Shown one piece after another: positions 25,611-34,496 of a stretch of 64,000 nt of DNA. The position numbers and the translations under genes were made by a program. The stretch is from Pseudonocardia thermophila (lineage in GTDB: Bacteria > Actinomycetota > Actinomycetes > Mycobacteriales > Pseudonocardiaceae). Numbering within the stretch: the first letter of the stretch is position 1; every line of letters starts with the position of its first letter. The notes under the pieces are model-generated. The model was not told the origin of the DNA. It ran no database searches and saw only the letters and a program-made list of their open reading frames with translations. The DNA is taken from assembly GCF_900142365.1 (NCBI RefSeq), contig NZ_FRAP01000024.1, positions 51,050 through 115,049 on the forward strand, read 5' to 3'.

Positions 25611-25805
25611 ATGGGACTCGACGACAAGATCCGCAACAAGGCCGAGGAGATCAAGGGCGAGGCCAAGGAGGGCTACGGCAAGGCGGCCGGCGACCCGGCG
25701 TACGAGGCCGAGGGCAAGGGCGATCAGGCCGAAGCCAACCTCAAGCAGGCCGGGGAGAAGCTGAAGGACACCGTGAAGTCCGTGCTGGGCCGCGGCAAGA
25801 CCTGA
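25611..25805 (+). CDS. CsbD-family stress protein
   Basis: A 64-residue, highly charged CsbD protein (MGLDDKIRNKAEEIKGEAKE, then GYGKAAGD and GEKLKDTVKSVLGRGKT). In other bacteria csbD is part of the general stress regulon. Upstream GTTT (25576) and GGGGAA (25594) with a 14-base spacer resemble a SigB/SigF-type promoter, though not closely. Function is unknown. Confidence 0.87.
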   Translation: MGLDDKIRNKAEEIKGEAKEGYGKAAGDPAYEAEGKGDQAEANLKQAGEKLKDTVKSVLGRGKT

Positions 25806-25849
25806 GACGAGACCTGATCAGCCGGAGCCGGCCGGGCTCCGACCCTCTC

Positions 25850-25899
25850 GACGAACGGCACTCTCGTCAGCGATGGTGCTGACGAGAGTGCCGTTCGTC
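25850..25899. repeat. Dispersed perfect hairpin, copy 2
   Basis: A perfect 22-bp inverted repeat with a 6-base loop, arms starting GACGAACGGCACTCTCGTC. It shares its core with 7179-7225 and lies between convergent genes. Confidence 0.85.
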
Positions 25900-25945
25900 A
25901 GCTCTCCCGGCGCGCACATCGGGCGAGTGGTCGGGCCGGGGGGGC

Positions 25946-26968
25946 TCACAGGCCGAGCGCCAGCACCCCGATCGCTGCTCCCGCCGCCACGACCGCGGCC
26001 GCACCGATTCCCCGCCCCGGCGTACCGCGTTCCTGCCCCGGCCCCGCCTCGCGTCGGCGCCGGGCGACGAACAGCCCCGCCCCGACGAGCGCGATCCCCA
26101 GCACGAGCAGCACGAACGCCACGGCGAGCGCGTCGGGGAACCAGTCGGCCACCACCCGCGGCACGACGATCAGCGTCGCCACCGCGCCGACGCCGAGCAG
26201 CACCAGGTCCCGCTCCAGCACCCCGCCGACGACGAGCAGCGCCGCGGAGGCGATCGCGAGGGTCGCGCCCCAGCCGCTGTCGGCGACGACCGTGGCGCCG
26301 ACGATCACCGGCACCGACCCGCACACGTAGGCCGCGGCGCGCGGTCCCACGACCCGGCCCCAGCCGAGCAGCATCCAGGCCAGGCCGACGCCCCACACCG
26401 CGAGCCACGGCGGCTCCCCGGCCTCGCCGGGCAGCAGCGCCGCGGCGGCCGCGACGGCGACCACGACCGCGACGATGAACGCCGCGTGCAGCGGGATCGC
26501 CCGGTGGAGGCGCCAGAGGACGGCGGCGTAGACCGCAGCGCCGCCCGCCGCCAGCAGGGCGACGACCTCGCCGTCGAGGTCCAGCACCTCGTCGGCGAAC
26601 AGCCCGACCGCCCCGGACAGCGCCGCCACCGACAGCAGCCACACCACCGCGCGCAGCCGGCCGGACGCCCCGATGTGCGGCGACGGCGCCAGGAGGCCCG
26701 CGACGAGCAGCACGACCGCCGCGCCGGCCGCCACGGCCAGCCGACCACCGGTGCCCAGCTCGTCCCAGAACCGGCCGGTGAGCGTGATCACGGCGACCAG
26801 CACCAGTATCCCGCCCACGTAGCCGAGCGCCTCGGCGAGCAGGGACGAGCGCGGCGGGGCGGGCCGGGCGGCCTCGGCGGCGCGGATCGCCTCGGCCTGG
26901 GCCGGTTCGATGAGGCCGGCCGCCACCCAGCGGTCGAGCGCGTCGTCGAGCGACGAGGGATTCGCCAT
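25946..26968 (-). CDS. DUF2157 membrane protein
   Basis: A 340-residue protein: a short N-terminal helical domain (LDDALDRWVAAGLIEPAQAE) typical of DUF2157, then about ten hydrophobic helices. Function is unknown. The ATG at 26968 lies 6 bases after TACGGT, suggesting a leaderless mRNA. It stands downstream of the mftD-like gene on the same strand but with its own apparent promoter. Confidence 0.8.
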   Translation of the reverse strand: MANPSSLDDALDRWVAAGLIEPAQAEAIRAAEAARPAPPRSSLLAEALGYVGGILVLVAVITLTGRFWDELGTGGRLAVAAGAAVVLLVAGLLAPSPHIGASGRLRAVVWLLSVAALSGAVGLFADEVLDLDGEVVALLAAGGAAVYAAVLWRLHRAIPLHAAFIVAVVVAVAAAAALLPGEAGEPPWLAVWGVGLAWMLLGWGRVVGPRAAAYVCGSVPVIVGATVVADSGWGATLAIASAALLVVGGVLERDLVLLGVGAVATLIVVPRVVADWFPDALAVAFVLLVLGIALVGAGLFVARRRREAGPGQERGTPGRGIGAAAVVAAGAAIGVLALGL

Positions 26969-27000
26969 CCCCGGACCGTATCGGGCGGGCTCGCGCGTCA

Positions 27001-28176
27001 GCGCTTGACCGCTCGGGTGAAGTTCTCCGGGACGATGATGTCGTCGGGCACCAGCTCGTGGATGGACGAACGGCCCAGCCCGAGCAGCGCCTCGTCGATG
27101 CCGCTGCGCAGGATCTGCAGCACGTTCGACACGCCCGCCTCCCCGTTGGCGGCCATGCCCCACAGGTACGCGCGGCCGATCATGACCGCCCGCGCACCGA
27201 GGGCGAGCGCCTTCACGACGTCGCTGCCCCGGCGGATGCCGCCGTCGAGCAGGATCTCGACCTGGTCGCCGACCGCGTCGGCGATCGCCGGGAGCGCCCG
27301 GATCGACGCCGGCGTGCCGTCGAGGTTGTTGCCGCCGTGGTTGGACACCGAGATCGCGGTGGCCCCGATGTCGACGGCGCGGCGCGCGTCGTCGGGGTGC
27401 ATGATCCCCTTCACGGCGAACGGGCCGCCCCACTGCTCGCGCAGCCAGCGGATGTCCTCCCAGGTCGGCAGCGGGGTGGTCATCCACTGGTAGTAGGCGC
27501 CGAAGAAGGTGGGCGCCTCCTCACCGGGGCCGGCCAGGTTCGGGGTGGTCAGGTCGGGCAGCTTGCCGCTGCGCACCCAGTCCAGCAGGTACTTCGGTCG
27601 GGTGATGCCCTCGGGGGCGAACTTCAGCAGCGCCTTGAGGTCGAGCTTCTCCGGGATGTAGGGGCTGCCCCAGTCGCGGCGGGTGGCGAACGTCCAGTCC
27701 AGGGTGATGATCAGCCCCTTCGCGCCGGCGGCGCGGGCCCGCTCGGCGCGCTGCAGGATCGCGTCGCGCCCGCCGACCCAGTACGTCTGGAAGAACAGCT
27801 TCGGGTTGGCCGCGGCGACCTCCTCCACGGGCTTCGACGCGAACGACGACAGCCCCATCGCGGTGCCGGCCGCGGCGGCGGCGCGAGCCACCGCGACCTC
27901 GCCCTCGGGGTGCACGGCCTGCACGCCCGTCGGGGAGATCAGCACCGGCATGGAGATCTCCTGCCCCATGACCGTGGTCGCCTGGTTCCGCTCGGCCGGC
28001 AGGTCGGCGATGTGCGGGCGGAAACCGAGCTCGTCGAAGGCGCGGACGTTGTCGTTCATCGTCACGCCTCGTTCCGAGCCGGCGACCAGCGCCATGTAGA
28101 CCGACCGCGGCAGGCGCTTCTTCGCCCGCCGCTGGGCCTCGGCGACCGTCTCGAACCACTCCTTCGTGCTGGCCAT
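27001..28176 (-). CDS. mftD: FMN-dependent alpha-hydroxyacid oxidase family protein, MftD-like
   Basis: A 391-residue FMN enzyme. Key blocks are ISPTGVQAVHPEGEVAVARA, MGLSSFASKP, KGIMHPDDARRAVD and the active-site ISVSNHGGNNLDG followed by LLDGGIRRGSDVVKALALGA. It resembles M. tuberculosis LldD1/MftD, which converts a peptide-derived precursor to pre-mycofactocin, more closely than lactate oxidases. The other mft genes are not in the window, so it may be separate from its cluster or have another substrate. The ATG has a GGGAGG ribosome site, and a long palindrome lies upstream. Confidence 0.72.
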
Positions 28177-28244
28177 CGCCAGGACCTCCCGTGTGCGGTG
28201 CGGGTGCGCGAGCGCGCGTTCCGGCCGGAGCCTAGTGCCCGGAC

Positions 28245-28279
28245 GGGCACTGGTGCGCCAATTATGGCACCAAGTGCCC
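28245..28279. promoter_or_regulatory. Palindrome upstream of mftD
   Basis: GGGCACT and AGTGCCC arms (7 bp, perfect) enclose offset inner arms GGTGC and GCACC around an AT-rich centre (AATTAT). It lies 69 bases before the mftD-like start and probably serves as an operator. Confidence 0.5.
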
Positions 28280-28341
28280 AAATGTAGGGGAGGCCGCCCC
28301 GCCGGTCGTACAGGGTGGCCCGGCCCACATCGCCGCAGGCG

Positions 28342-28404
28342 CGTCGAGAACGGAGCTGCGGTGATCAACGAGGCGATCCGATCACAGCAACCTCGTTCTC
28401 GACG
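28342..28404 (+). other. Long imperfect hairpin in the ABC-F leader
   Basis: Two 25-base arms (left begins CGTCGAGAACGG) pair at 21 positions plus one G-U, around a 13-base loop. It lies 109 bases upstream of the ABC-F gene. A short reading frame of 34 codons (GTG 28361 to 28465) starts inside the left arm, which resembles leader-peptide attenuators of some ABC-F genes. The 335-base gap holds no other gene. Confidence 0.5.
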
Positions 28405-28512
28405 GAAATCTGGTTGCCCGGCCGGCACCGCCGCCCGTACCGTCCCGATCGTGCTCTTCAGCTGACGCCGCCACCACCTCTGCCGACGTCCCTTCAGCGC
28501 TGGAGCACGCCC

Positions 28513-30033
28513 ATGCCATCCACGGCGGTCGTCTGCCGCGATCTCTCCTTCTCCTGGCCCGACGGCACGGTCGTCCTCGACGGCCTCGATCTCGCCCTCG
28601 ACGGCGGCCGCACCGGCCTCGTCGGCGCCAACGGCAGCGGGAAGTCCACGCTGCTCCGGCTCATCGCCGGTGAGCTGACGCCGGCCGGCGGCGAGATCAG
28701 CGTCGCGGGCGGCGTCGGGTACCTGCCGCAGACCGTCACCCTCGACACCGGCGCCAGCGTGGCCGACCTGCTCGGCATCTCCGAGCGACTGGCCGCGATC
28801 GCCGCCGTCGAGGCCGGTGACGCGTCGGCCGAGAACCTCGCCGTCGTCGACGACGACTGGCTGGTCGAGGAGCGGGCGCGCGCCGTGCTCGACCGGCTCG
28901 GTCTGCCGGTCGGGCTCGACCGCAGCGTCGGCACGCTCTCCGGCGGCGAGGCCGTGCTCGCGGCGCTGGCCGGGCTGCTCGTCGATCCACCGGAGATCAC
29001 CCTGCTCGACGAGCCCACCAACAACCTCGACGAACCCGCCCGGGAACGACTCCACGCGGCGGTGGACAACTGGCCCGGCACGCTGGTCGTCGTCTCGCAC
29101 GACCGCGAGCTGCTCGAGCACGTCGACCGGATCGTCGAGCTGCGCGCCGGCGCAGCCCGCACCTTCACCGGCACGTTCCGCGACTACACCGCCGCGCTCG
29201 AGGCCGAGCAGGAGGCGGCCCGGCGGATGCTGCGGGTGGCCGAGGCCGACCTGGCGCGCGAGAAGCGGCAGCGCGCCGCAGCGGAGATCGCCCTCGCCCG
29301 CCGCAAGCGCTACGCCGACAAAGCCTTCGCCAACAAGCGCATGCCGAAGGTGGTCATGAACCTGCGCCGCGCCGAGGCTCAGGTCTCGGCCGGCAAGTAC
29401 CGCAACCTGCACGACGCCCGGCTGGACGAGGCCCGCGCGGCGCTCGCCGAGGCGGAGGCCGCCGTCCGCGACGACGACCGCATCCGCATCGATCTACCGG
29501 CCACCGCGGTGCCCGCCGGGCGGATCGTGGCCGATCTGGCCGGGTTCACCGTGCGCGGGCCGGAGCGGATCGGCGTCGTGGGCCGCAACGGCGCGGGCAA
29601 GACGACGCTGCTGCGCGCGATCCACGCGGCCGCCGCCGTCCCGGTCGGGTACCTGCCGCAGCGGCTCGACGTGCTCGACGACGACCGCTCGGTGCTGGAC
29701 AACGTCCGCGCCGCCGCCCCCACCGCCACACCGCAGCACGTGCGGGCGCAGCTGGCGCGCTTCCTCGTCCGCGGCGCGGACGTCGACCGCCCGGCCGGAA
29801 CGCTGTCCGGCGGCGAGCGGTTCCGGGTGTGCCTCGCCCGGCTGCTGCTCGCCGACCCGGCACCGCAGCTGCTGCTGCTCGACGAGCCGACGAACAACCT
29901 CGACCTCGACAGCGTCGCCCAACTCGTCGCCGCGCTCTCCGGCTACCGGGGTGCGCTCGTCGTGGCGACGCACGACCGGCACCTGTTGGCCGACATCGGG
30001 GTGGACCGCGTGCACCGGGTCGAGCGTCCGTGA
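28513..30033 (+). CDS. ABC-F family ribosome-associated ATPase
   Basis: A 506-residue protein with two ABC domains and no membrane segment. Domain 1: Walker A GANGSGKST, signature LSGGEAVL, Walker B LLDEPTNNLD. The linker (about residues 230-315) is rich in Arg/Lys and Glu. Domain 2: GRNGAGKTT, LSGGERFR, LLDEPTNNLD. Such proteins act at the ribosomal E site, some giving antibiotic resistance and others rescuing stalled ribosomes; the subtype cannot be told from the sequence alone. The upstream hairpin and short reading frame suggest attenuation. Confidence 0.9.
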   Translation: MPSTAVVCRDLSFSWPDGTVVLDGLDLALDGGRTGLVGANGSGKSTLLRLIAGELTPAGGEISVAGGVGYLPQTVTLDTGASVADLLGISERLAAIAAVEAGDASAENLAVVDDDWLVEERARAVLDRLGLPVGLDRSVGTLSGGEAVLAALAGLLVDPPEITLLDEPTNNLDEPARERLHAAVDNWPGTLVVVSHDRELLEHVDRIVELRAGAARTFTGTFRDYTAALEAEQEAARRMLRVAEADLAREKRQRAAAEIALARRKRYADKAFANKRMPKVVMNLRRAEAQVSAGKYRNLHDARLDEARAALAEAEAAVRDDDRIRIDLPATAVPAGRIVADLAGFTVRGPERIGVVGRNGAGKTTLLRAIHAAAAVPVGYLPQRLDVLDDDRSVLDNVRAAAPTATPQHVRAQLARFLVRGADVDRPAGTLSGGERFRVCLARLLLADPAPQLLLLDEPTNNLDLDSVAQLVAALSGYRGALVVATHDRHLLADIGVDRVHRVERP

Positions 30034-30089
30034 CGGGAGCGACGTCGGTGGCGCCCCCGCCACGGGTCCGGCGAGCGGGCCGCCGGAGG

Positions 30090-31142
30090 TCAGCGCGGCT
30101 TGCGCCGCAGACGCAGCGACACGACGTGCCACCGGCACGCCGCCGATGCCGGGTCGGCCGCGATCCGCGCGGCGAGACCGCCGTAGAAGGCCTCGAGGAT
30201 CTCCGTGCGCTGCTGGTCGGTCCGGTCCGGGTCCAGCCAGCGGAAGAACGGCCGCTCGGTGACCGCGCGTACGAACGGCAGGTAGCGCTCGGCGAAGGCC
30301 GCCCCGTCGGCGGTACCGCCGTAGGTCTCGGCGTCGTCGGTGTGGGACAGCTCGGTCGCGAGCAGGTCGAACCCGCACTCCGCCACCGGCGCCGTCCACT
30401 CGGCGGGCGTTCGGTTGTAGGTGGGGTAGACGATCCGCTCCGACTCCTGCGGCCGCAGGGTGCCGGCCGCGACGAGGGCGGCCAGCTCCTCGTCGATCAT
30501 CGTGAACAGGCCCTCGGCGCCCGATGTCCCGTCGGGCCGCGACGCGCCGGCCACGATCACCAACTCGCCACCGTCGACGAGCTCGCGGGCGCGCTCGGCG
30601 AGGAACAGCCGCCAGTCCTGCTCGGCACGCGCGCGGAACGGCTCCACCTGCTCCGCGCTCATCAGGTTCGGGTAGGTGCGGCCGGGCACCCCCGCCGGGG
30701 ACTCGCTGAGCCAGTGCAGGGTGATCGCGCTCCAGCCGAGGTGCAGCCGCCGATCGGGGAACAGCGGCCCGTACAGCGTCCGACCGACGACGTACGGGTA
30801 GACGCCGGTGCGCCCGGCCGGGTACCCGTCAGGGCTCTCGAGCAGGGCGAACAGCGGGCCGAAGTCGTTCTCCGGCAGGTCGGTGTGGGCCACCTCGACG
30901 GGGACGGCGCCGTTCCGGGCCCGGATCGCGTCGACGGCGGCGGCCATCGGGGCCATCTCGTTCGCGCCGCCCGCGCACCCGAAGTCCCCGATCAGCAGCG
31001 GGGTGGGTGCCTCGGGGAGCGGGACGGCGGTCGCGGCCTCGACGAGCCAGGCGTCCGCGGCCCGCGCCGCGGCCCGCTGCGGTTGGGAGTGGCGGCTGTA
31101 GAAGCCTCCGCCCAGCATCACGCTCTCCGGTACGGCACCCAC
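30090..31142 (-). CDS. SABATH-type SAM-dependent carboxyl methyltransferase
   Basis: A 350-residue enzyme matching the salicylate/benzoate/theobromine methyltransferase family best known from plants: LIGDFGCAGGANEMAPM (SAM site), HTDLPENDFGPLF, TLYGPLFPDRRLHLGWSAIT and LHWLSESPAGV. It probably methylates a carboxyl group of a small aromatic or fatty acid. The GTG at 31142 follows TACGGT by 7 bases; a GTG at 31166 would add eight residues. It stands alone. Confidence 0.78.
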   Translation of the reverse strand: MGAVPESVMLGGGFYSRHSQPQRAAARAADAWLVEAATAVPLPEAPTPLLIGDFGCAGGANEMAPMAAAVDAIRARNGAVPVEVAHTDLPENDFGPLFALLESPDGYPAGRTGVYPYVVGRTLYGPLFPDRRLHLGWSAITLHWLSESPAGVPGRTYPNLMSAEQVEPFRARAEQDWRLFLAERARELVDGGELVIVAGASRPDGTSGAEGLFTMIDEELAALVAAGTLRPQESERIVYPTYNRTPAEWTAPVAECGFDLLATELSHTDDAETYGGTADGAAFAERYLPFVRAVTERPFFRWLDPDRTDQQRTEILEAFYGGLAARIAADPASAACRWHVVSLRLRRKPR

Positions 31143-31235
31143 GGGCGGGACCGTAGCGCCGGTCACCGCCCCTGCCGATTACGATCCGGTCACGGTCGTT
31201 GCAGCGTCACGCACCGCTTTCCCCACCGCCGGTGA

Positions 31236-31910
31236 TCACGCCCAGCCGGGCCGCACCAACCCGCTCTCGTAGGCCAGCACCACCAGCTGCGCGCGGTCCC
31301 GCACACCCAGCTTCACCATCGCTCGGCTGACGTGCGTCTTCGCCGTCGCGGGGCTGACGAACAACTGCTCGGCGATCTCGTCGTTGCTCCGGCCCGCCGC
31401 GACGTGGGTCACGACCTCCCGCTCCCGCTCGGTGAGCGTCTCCATGAGCGCGACCAGCTTCCGGTCCGGCCGCGCGGTGCGGGTCCGCGCGGCGAACTCC
31501 TCGATGAGCGTGCGGGTGACCGCGGGCGCGAGCAGCGCGTCGCCGCGCTGCACCACGCGGATGGCGTGCACCAGCTCAGCGGGCTCGATGTCCTTCACCA
31601 GGAACCCGCTCGCCCCGAACCGGATCGCGTCGAACACGTAGGCGTCCTCTGTGAACGTGGTCAGCACGACCACCTTCACATCGGCGAGCACGGGATCGGC
31701 GGCGATCTCGCGGGTGGCGGTGAGCCCGTCGGTGCCGGGCATGCGGATGTCCATGAGCACGACGTCGGGCCGGTGCTCGCGGGCCAGCCGCACCGCGGCG
31801 GCCCCGTCCTCGGCCTCGGCGACGACCCGCATGTCCGGCTGCGGGGCCAGCAGTGCCCGGAACCCGGCCCGCACCAGGGCCTGGTCGTCGGCGAGCAGCA
31901 CCCCGATCAC
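31236..31910 (-). CDS. NarL/LuxR-family response regulator
   Basis: A 224-residue regulator. The receiver domain has DDQ, phospho-acceptor Asp in DVVLMDIRMPGTDG and Lys in FLVKDIEP. The C-terminal LuxR helix-turn-helix reads LTEREREVVTHVAAGRSNDE ... SPATAKTHVSRAMVKLGVRD. The GTG at 31910 has a GGGAGGGGG ribosome site inside the end of the kinase gene. It is the partner of the sensor kinase just upstream. Confidence 0.92.
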   Translation of the reverse strand: MIGVLLADDQALVRAGFRALLAPQPDMRVVAEAEDGAAAVRLAREHRPDVVLMDIRMPGTDGLTATREIAADPVLADVKVVVLTTFTEDAYVFDAIRFGASGFLVKDIEPAELVHAIRVVQRGDALLAPAVTRTLIEEFAARTRTARPDRKLVALMETLTEREREVVTHVAAGRSNDEIAEQLFVSPATAKTHVSRAMVKLGVRDRAQLVVLAYESGLVRPGWA

Positions 31911-33072
31911 GCCTCGTCCCCCTCCCGACGGGCAGCGTGGCCCGCACCCGGAACCCGCGCCCCGGCAGCGGACCGGCCTCCATCGAACCACCGAGCGCGT
32001 TCGCCCGCTCCCGCATGCCCGCGATGCCGCTCCCGCCGGTCTCCCCCGCCGCCGCGCCCGCGCCGTCGTCGTCGATCTGCACGACCAGCGCGTCCTCGGC
32101 GTAGGTGAGCCGCACCCGGGCGGTGGTGGCCGGCCCGGCGTGGCGGCGCACGTTGGTCAGCGCCTCCTGCACGATCCGGTACGCCGCGAGGTCGACGCTC
32201 GGCGGCACCGGCCGCTCCTCCCCCGCCACGATCAGCTCGACGGGCAGCCCGGCCGCGCGGACCTCACCGATCAGCGCATCGAGCCGATCGATGCCGGGCA
32301 CCGGATGGTGCGGCGGCGGTTCGTCCACCGCGCGCAGCACGCCGAGGGTGGCCCGCATCTCCCGCAGCAGCTCCTTGCTCGACTGCTTGATCGCCGCGAG
32401 CGCGGTGCGAGCCTGCTCGGGATCCTCGTCGAGCAGGTAGAGCGCCACCCCGGCCTGCACGTTGATCAGCGACACGTGGTGGCCGAGCACGTCGTGCAGC
32501 TCCTGCGCGATGCGCAACCGCTCCTGCACGCCGCGGTGCCGCTCGGCCTCCGCGGCCGCGGCGGCGGCGTGCGCGGCGCGCTCCCGGCGCGCGCGGATCC
32601 CCTCGCTCGCGGCGATCACGGCGGTCAACACGGCCAGCCAGAACGCCGCGCCCGACCCCACTGCGCCCGACCACGAGGAATCCCCGCCGGTGCGGACCAG
32701 GTGGTACCCGACGAGCACGATGTACGTCCCGCCGACGATCGGGTAGACGACCCGGCGATGCCCGGCCAGCACCGCGGACACCAGTCCGACGAACAGCGGC
32801 AGCAGCACCGGCCCGTAGGCGTAGCCGAGCAGGAACCACGCGACGGTCGCCGCCGCGATCACCCCGAGGGCCACCCGCCGGTCGGCCGCCCGGAACACCA
32901 GCGCCACCGGGCCGACGAGGAGCAGCAGCACACCCACCGTGTCGAGGGGCCGGAACCCGGCGAAGCGCGCGGAGGCGAACACCGAGCCGGCGACGGTCAC
33001 GATCCCGACCACCGCCGGCAGCACGACGGTCGGGAGCAGCCCCTCCCACCAGGGCGGTCGCCGGATCTGCAC
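31576..33072 (-). CDS. NarL-type sensor histidine kinase, 3' end frameshifted
   Basis: A sensor kinase with about six N-terminal helices, HisKA_3 phosphoacceptor QELHDVLGHHVSLINVQAGV and HATPase motif ALTNVRRHA ... IDDDGAGA. The recognisable domain ends at FRVRATLPVG, near 31925, but the frame continues 335 bases into the response regulator in a shadow frame. One extra G in the G5 run (31918-31922) would give GRGDEA and a stop overlapping the regulator's GTG (GTGA), the usual arrangement. A frameshift or sequencing error is likely. The GTG at 33072 follows TACGGT by 7 bases. Confidence 0.8.
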   Translation of the reverse strand: MQIRRPPWWEGLLPTVVLPAVVGIVTVAGSVFASARFAGFRPLDTVGVLLLLVGPVALVFRAADRRVALGVIAAATVAWFLLGYAYGPVLLPLFVGLVSAVLAGHRRVVYPIVGGTYIVLVGYHLVRTGGDSSWSGAVGSGAAFWLAVLTAVIAASEGIRARRERAAHAAAAAAEAERHRGVQERLRIAQELHDVLGHHVSLINVQAGVALYLLDEDPEQARTALAAIKQSSKELLREMRATLGVLRAVDEPPPHHPVPGIDRLDALIGEVRAAGLPVELIVAGEERPVPPSVDLAAYRIVQEALTNVRRHAGPATTARVRLTYAEDALVVQIDDDGAGAAAGETGGSGIAGMRERANALGGSMEAGPLPGRGFRVRATLPVGRGTRRDRGAARRRPGPGAGRVPGTAGPAAGHAGRRRGRGRGRRGAAGPRAPARRRAHGHPHARHRRAHRHPRDRRRSRARRCEGGRADHVHRGRLRVRRDPVRGERVPGEGHRAR

Positions 33073-33214
33073 GAGTGCCACCGTAGGGGCGGGCCCGCCG
33101 TCCAGCGTCCCGCGCAGGGCGCAGATGCACCTACCGCGCCGGACGTACGCCGGGCCGCAGGGGTGTCGCCCCGCAGCCGACGCCCGAGAACGCCCGAGCA
33201 CGGAGCATGGCGGC

Positions 33215-33715
33215 ATGAACGCAGAACCCGTGAACACCGAGCAGGTCAACACCGAGCACGTGAACACCGCACCCGGGAACACCGAACAGCGGGTCCGCAT
33301 CGGCGACGCCGAGCGCGAGCAGGCCGCGGCCCGGCTGCGGGAAGCCGTCGGGGCCGGATACCTCACGGTCGGCGAGGCCGACGAGCGGCTCGCGGCCGCC
33401 TACGCCGCGACCACCCGGGCCGAGCTGGACCGGCTCACCGCGGACCTCCCCGCGCCGGCGTCCACGACGGTCCCGCTCGGTCCCGGGGGGCTCACTCCGG
33501 CCGCCCGGCGGAGGCTGGCGATCCACGCCGCGATCATCGGAGTGCTCCTCGCGGGCGTCGCCGTGCGGTGGGTGCTCGTCGGCGGGCCGTTCTTCTGGCC
33601 GATCGGACCGCTCGTGTTCCTGCTCGGCACACTGGCCCTGCACTACGCGCTGGCGCGCCGCCCCACGTGGTCGGAGCTGGCCCAGTCCGCCAGCCGGGGA
33701 ACGACCGCCGCGTAG
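33215..33715 (+). CDS. DUF1707 membrane protein with NTE repeats
   Basis: A 166-residue protein. An unusual N-terminal tract repeats a five-to-six-residue NTE motif (NTEQVNTEHVNTAPGNTEQ). The DUF1707 domain follows (IGDAEREQAAARLREAVGAG ... VGEADERLAAAYAATTRAEL), then two helices near residues 105-145. Function is unknown. Its last 73 bases overlap the convergent hydrolase gene. It is divergent from the sensor kinase. Confidence 0.78.
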   Translation: MNAEPVNTEQVNTEHVNTAPGNTEQRVRIGDAEREQAAARLREAVGAGYLTVGEADERLAAAYAATTRAELDRLTADLPAPASTTVPLGPGGLTPAARRRLAIHAAIIGVLLAGVAVRWVLVGGPFFWPIGPLVFLLGTLALHYALARRPTWSELAQSASRGTTAA

Positions 33716-34452
33716 AGATCGGGATCGAGGCCCATGCCGGTGTGGGTGGAGGAGATCTCGACGCACTCGGCGTGCGGATCGCACGACGACCGCCAGGCGA
33801 CCACCCCGTCGGCCTTGGAGTACAGCGACAGCGCCGGCACGTCGACGGGGCGTTCCAATGCCGCCGCGGCGGTGTCGTGGCAGTCGCCGGTGAGGCAGTC
33901 GGCGTCGAGCACGGGCAGGCCCAGCGCGGCGGCGCGCGGCAGCCAGCGGGCCAGCCGGGCGGCCATGCCGTTCAGCTCCAGCGGCGGCACCACGGGGCTG
34001 CCGAACATCACCAGCCCGCGCAGCAGGTCGGGACGGCGCGCCGCGAGGAGCCGGCCGAGCTGGCCGCCGCGGCTGTGGCCCAGCACGACGACGGGTCCGC
34101 CGGTGGCCCCGACGTGCCGCTCGACGACGGCCTCGAGGTGGCCGACCAGCTGCGAGGTGCAGCCGATCACCCCGGCCAGGCCCGCGCCGGCCGGGCGGTA
34201 CCCCCAGCGCTGCAGCCAGCGGTGCATCACGGCCATGCTCGCGTCGATGCCGCCGAGGCCGGGCACGACGACCGCGCCCGTGCCGCGGCCGACGTCGTGC
34301 GCGGCCCGCCACACAGGGTGGGCGAGGAGGGTCCGCCGGCCGATCCCGGCCACCGGGGCCAGCATCCGCACCCGGTCGTGCGCCGCCGCGGGCACGCGCG
34401 ACAGCGCGGACAGCAGCGGGAAACCGGCGGCCGTCGTCTCGTCGGCGGTCAT
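33643..34452 (-). CDS. Alpha/beta hydrolase (lipase-like)
   Basis: A 269-residue hydrolase with an oxyanion-hole region VVVPGLGG, nucleophile elbow GHSRGGQLG and a late His in SSTHTGMG. It has no signal peptide. It resembles the lipase/esterase proteins that mycobacteria carry near lipid genes; the substrate is unknown. It converges with the DUF1707 gene and overlaps its end by 73 bases. Confidence 0.78.
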   Translation of the reverse strand: MTADETTAAGFPLLSALSRVPAAAHDRVRMLAPVAGIGRRTLLAHPVWRAAHDVGRGTGAVVVPGLGGIDASMAVMHRWLQRWGYRPAGAGLAGVIGCTSQLVGHLEAVVERHVGATGGPVVVLGHSRGGQLGRLLAARRPDLLRGLVMFGSPVVPPLELNGMAARLARWLPRAAALGLPVLDADCLTGDCHDTAAAALERPVDVPALSLYSKADGVVAWRSSCDPHAECVEISSTHTGMGLDPDLYAAVVPRLADWASSDHVGRRASA

Positions 34453-34496
34453 GGCTCACCGTCCCGGTAGGGAACCGGGATGCCGCCCCGGTTCGG

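Noticed and set aside
31651..34470. 939-codon plus-strand frame
   Set aside because: It runs antisense to the kinase and hydrolase genes and is Arg/His/Pro-rich without any domain.
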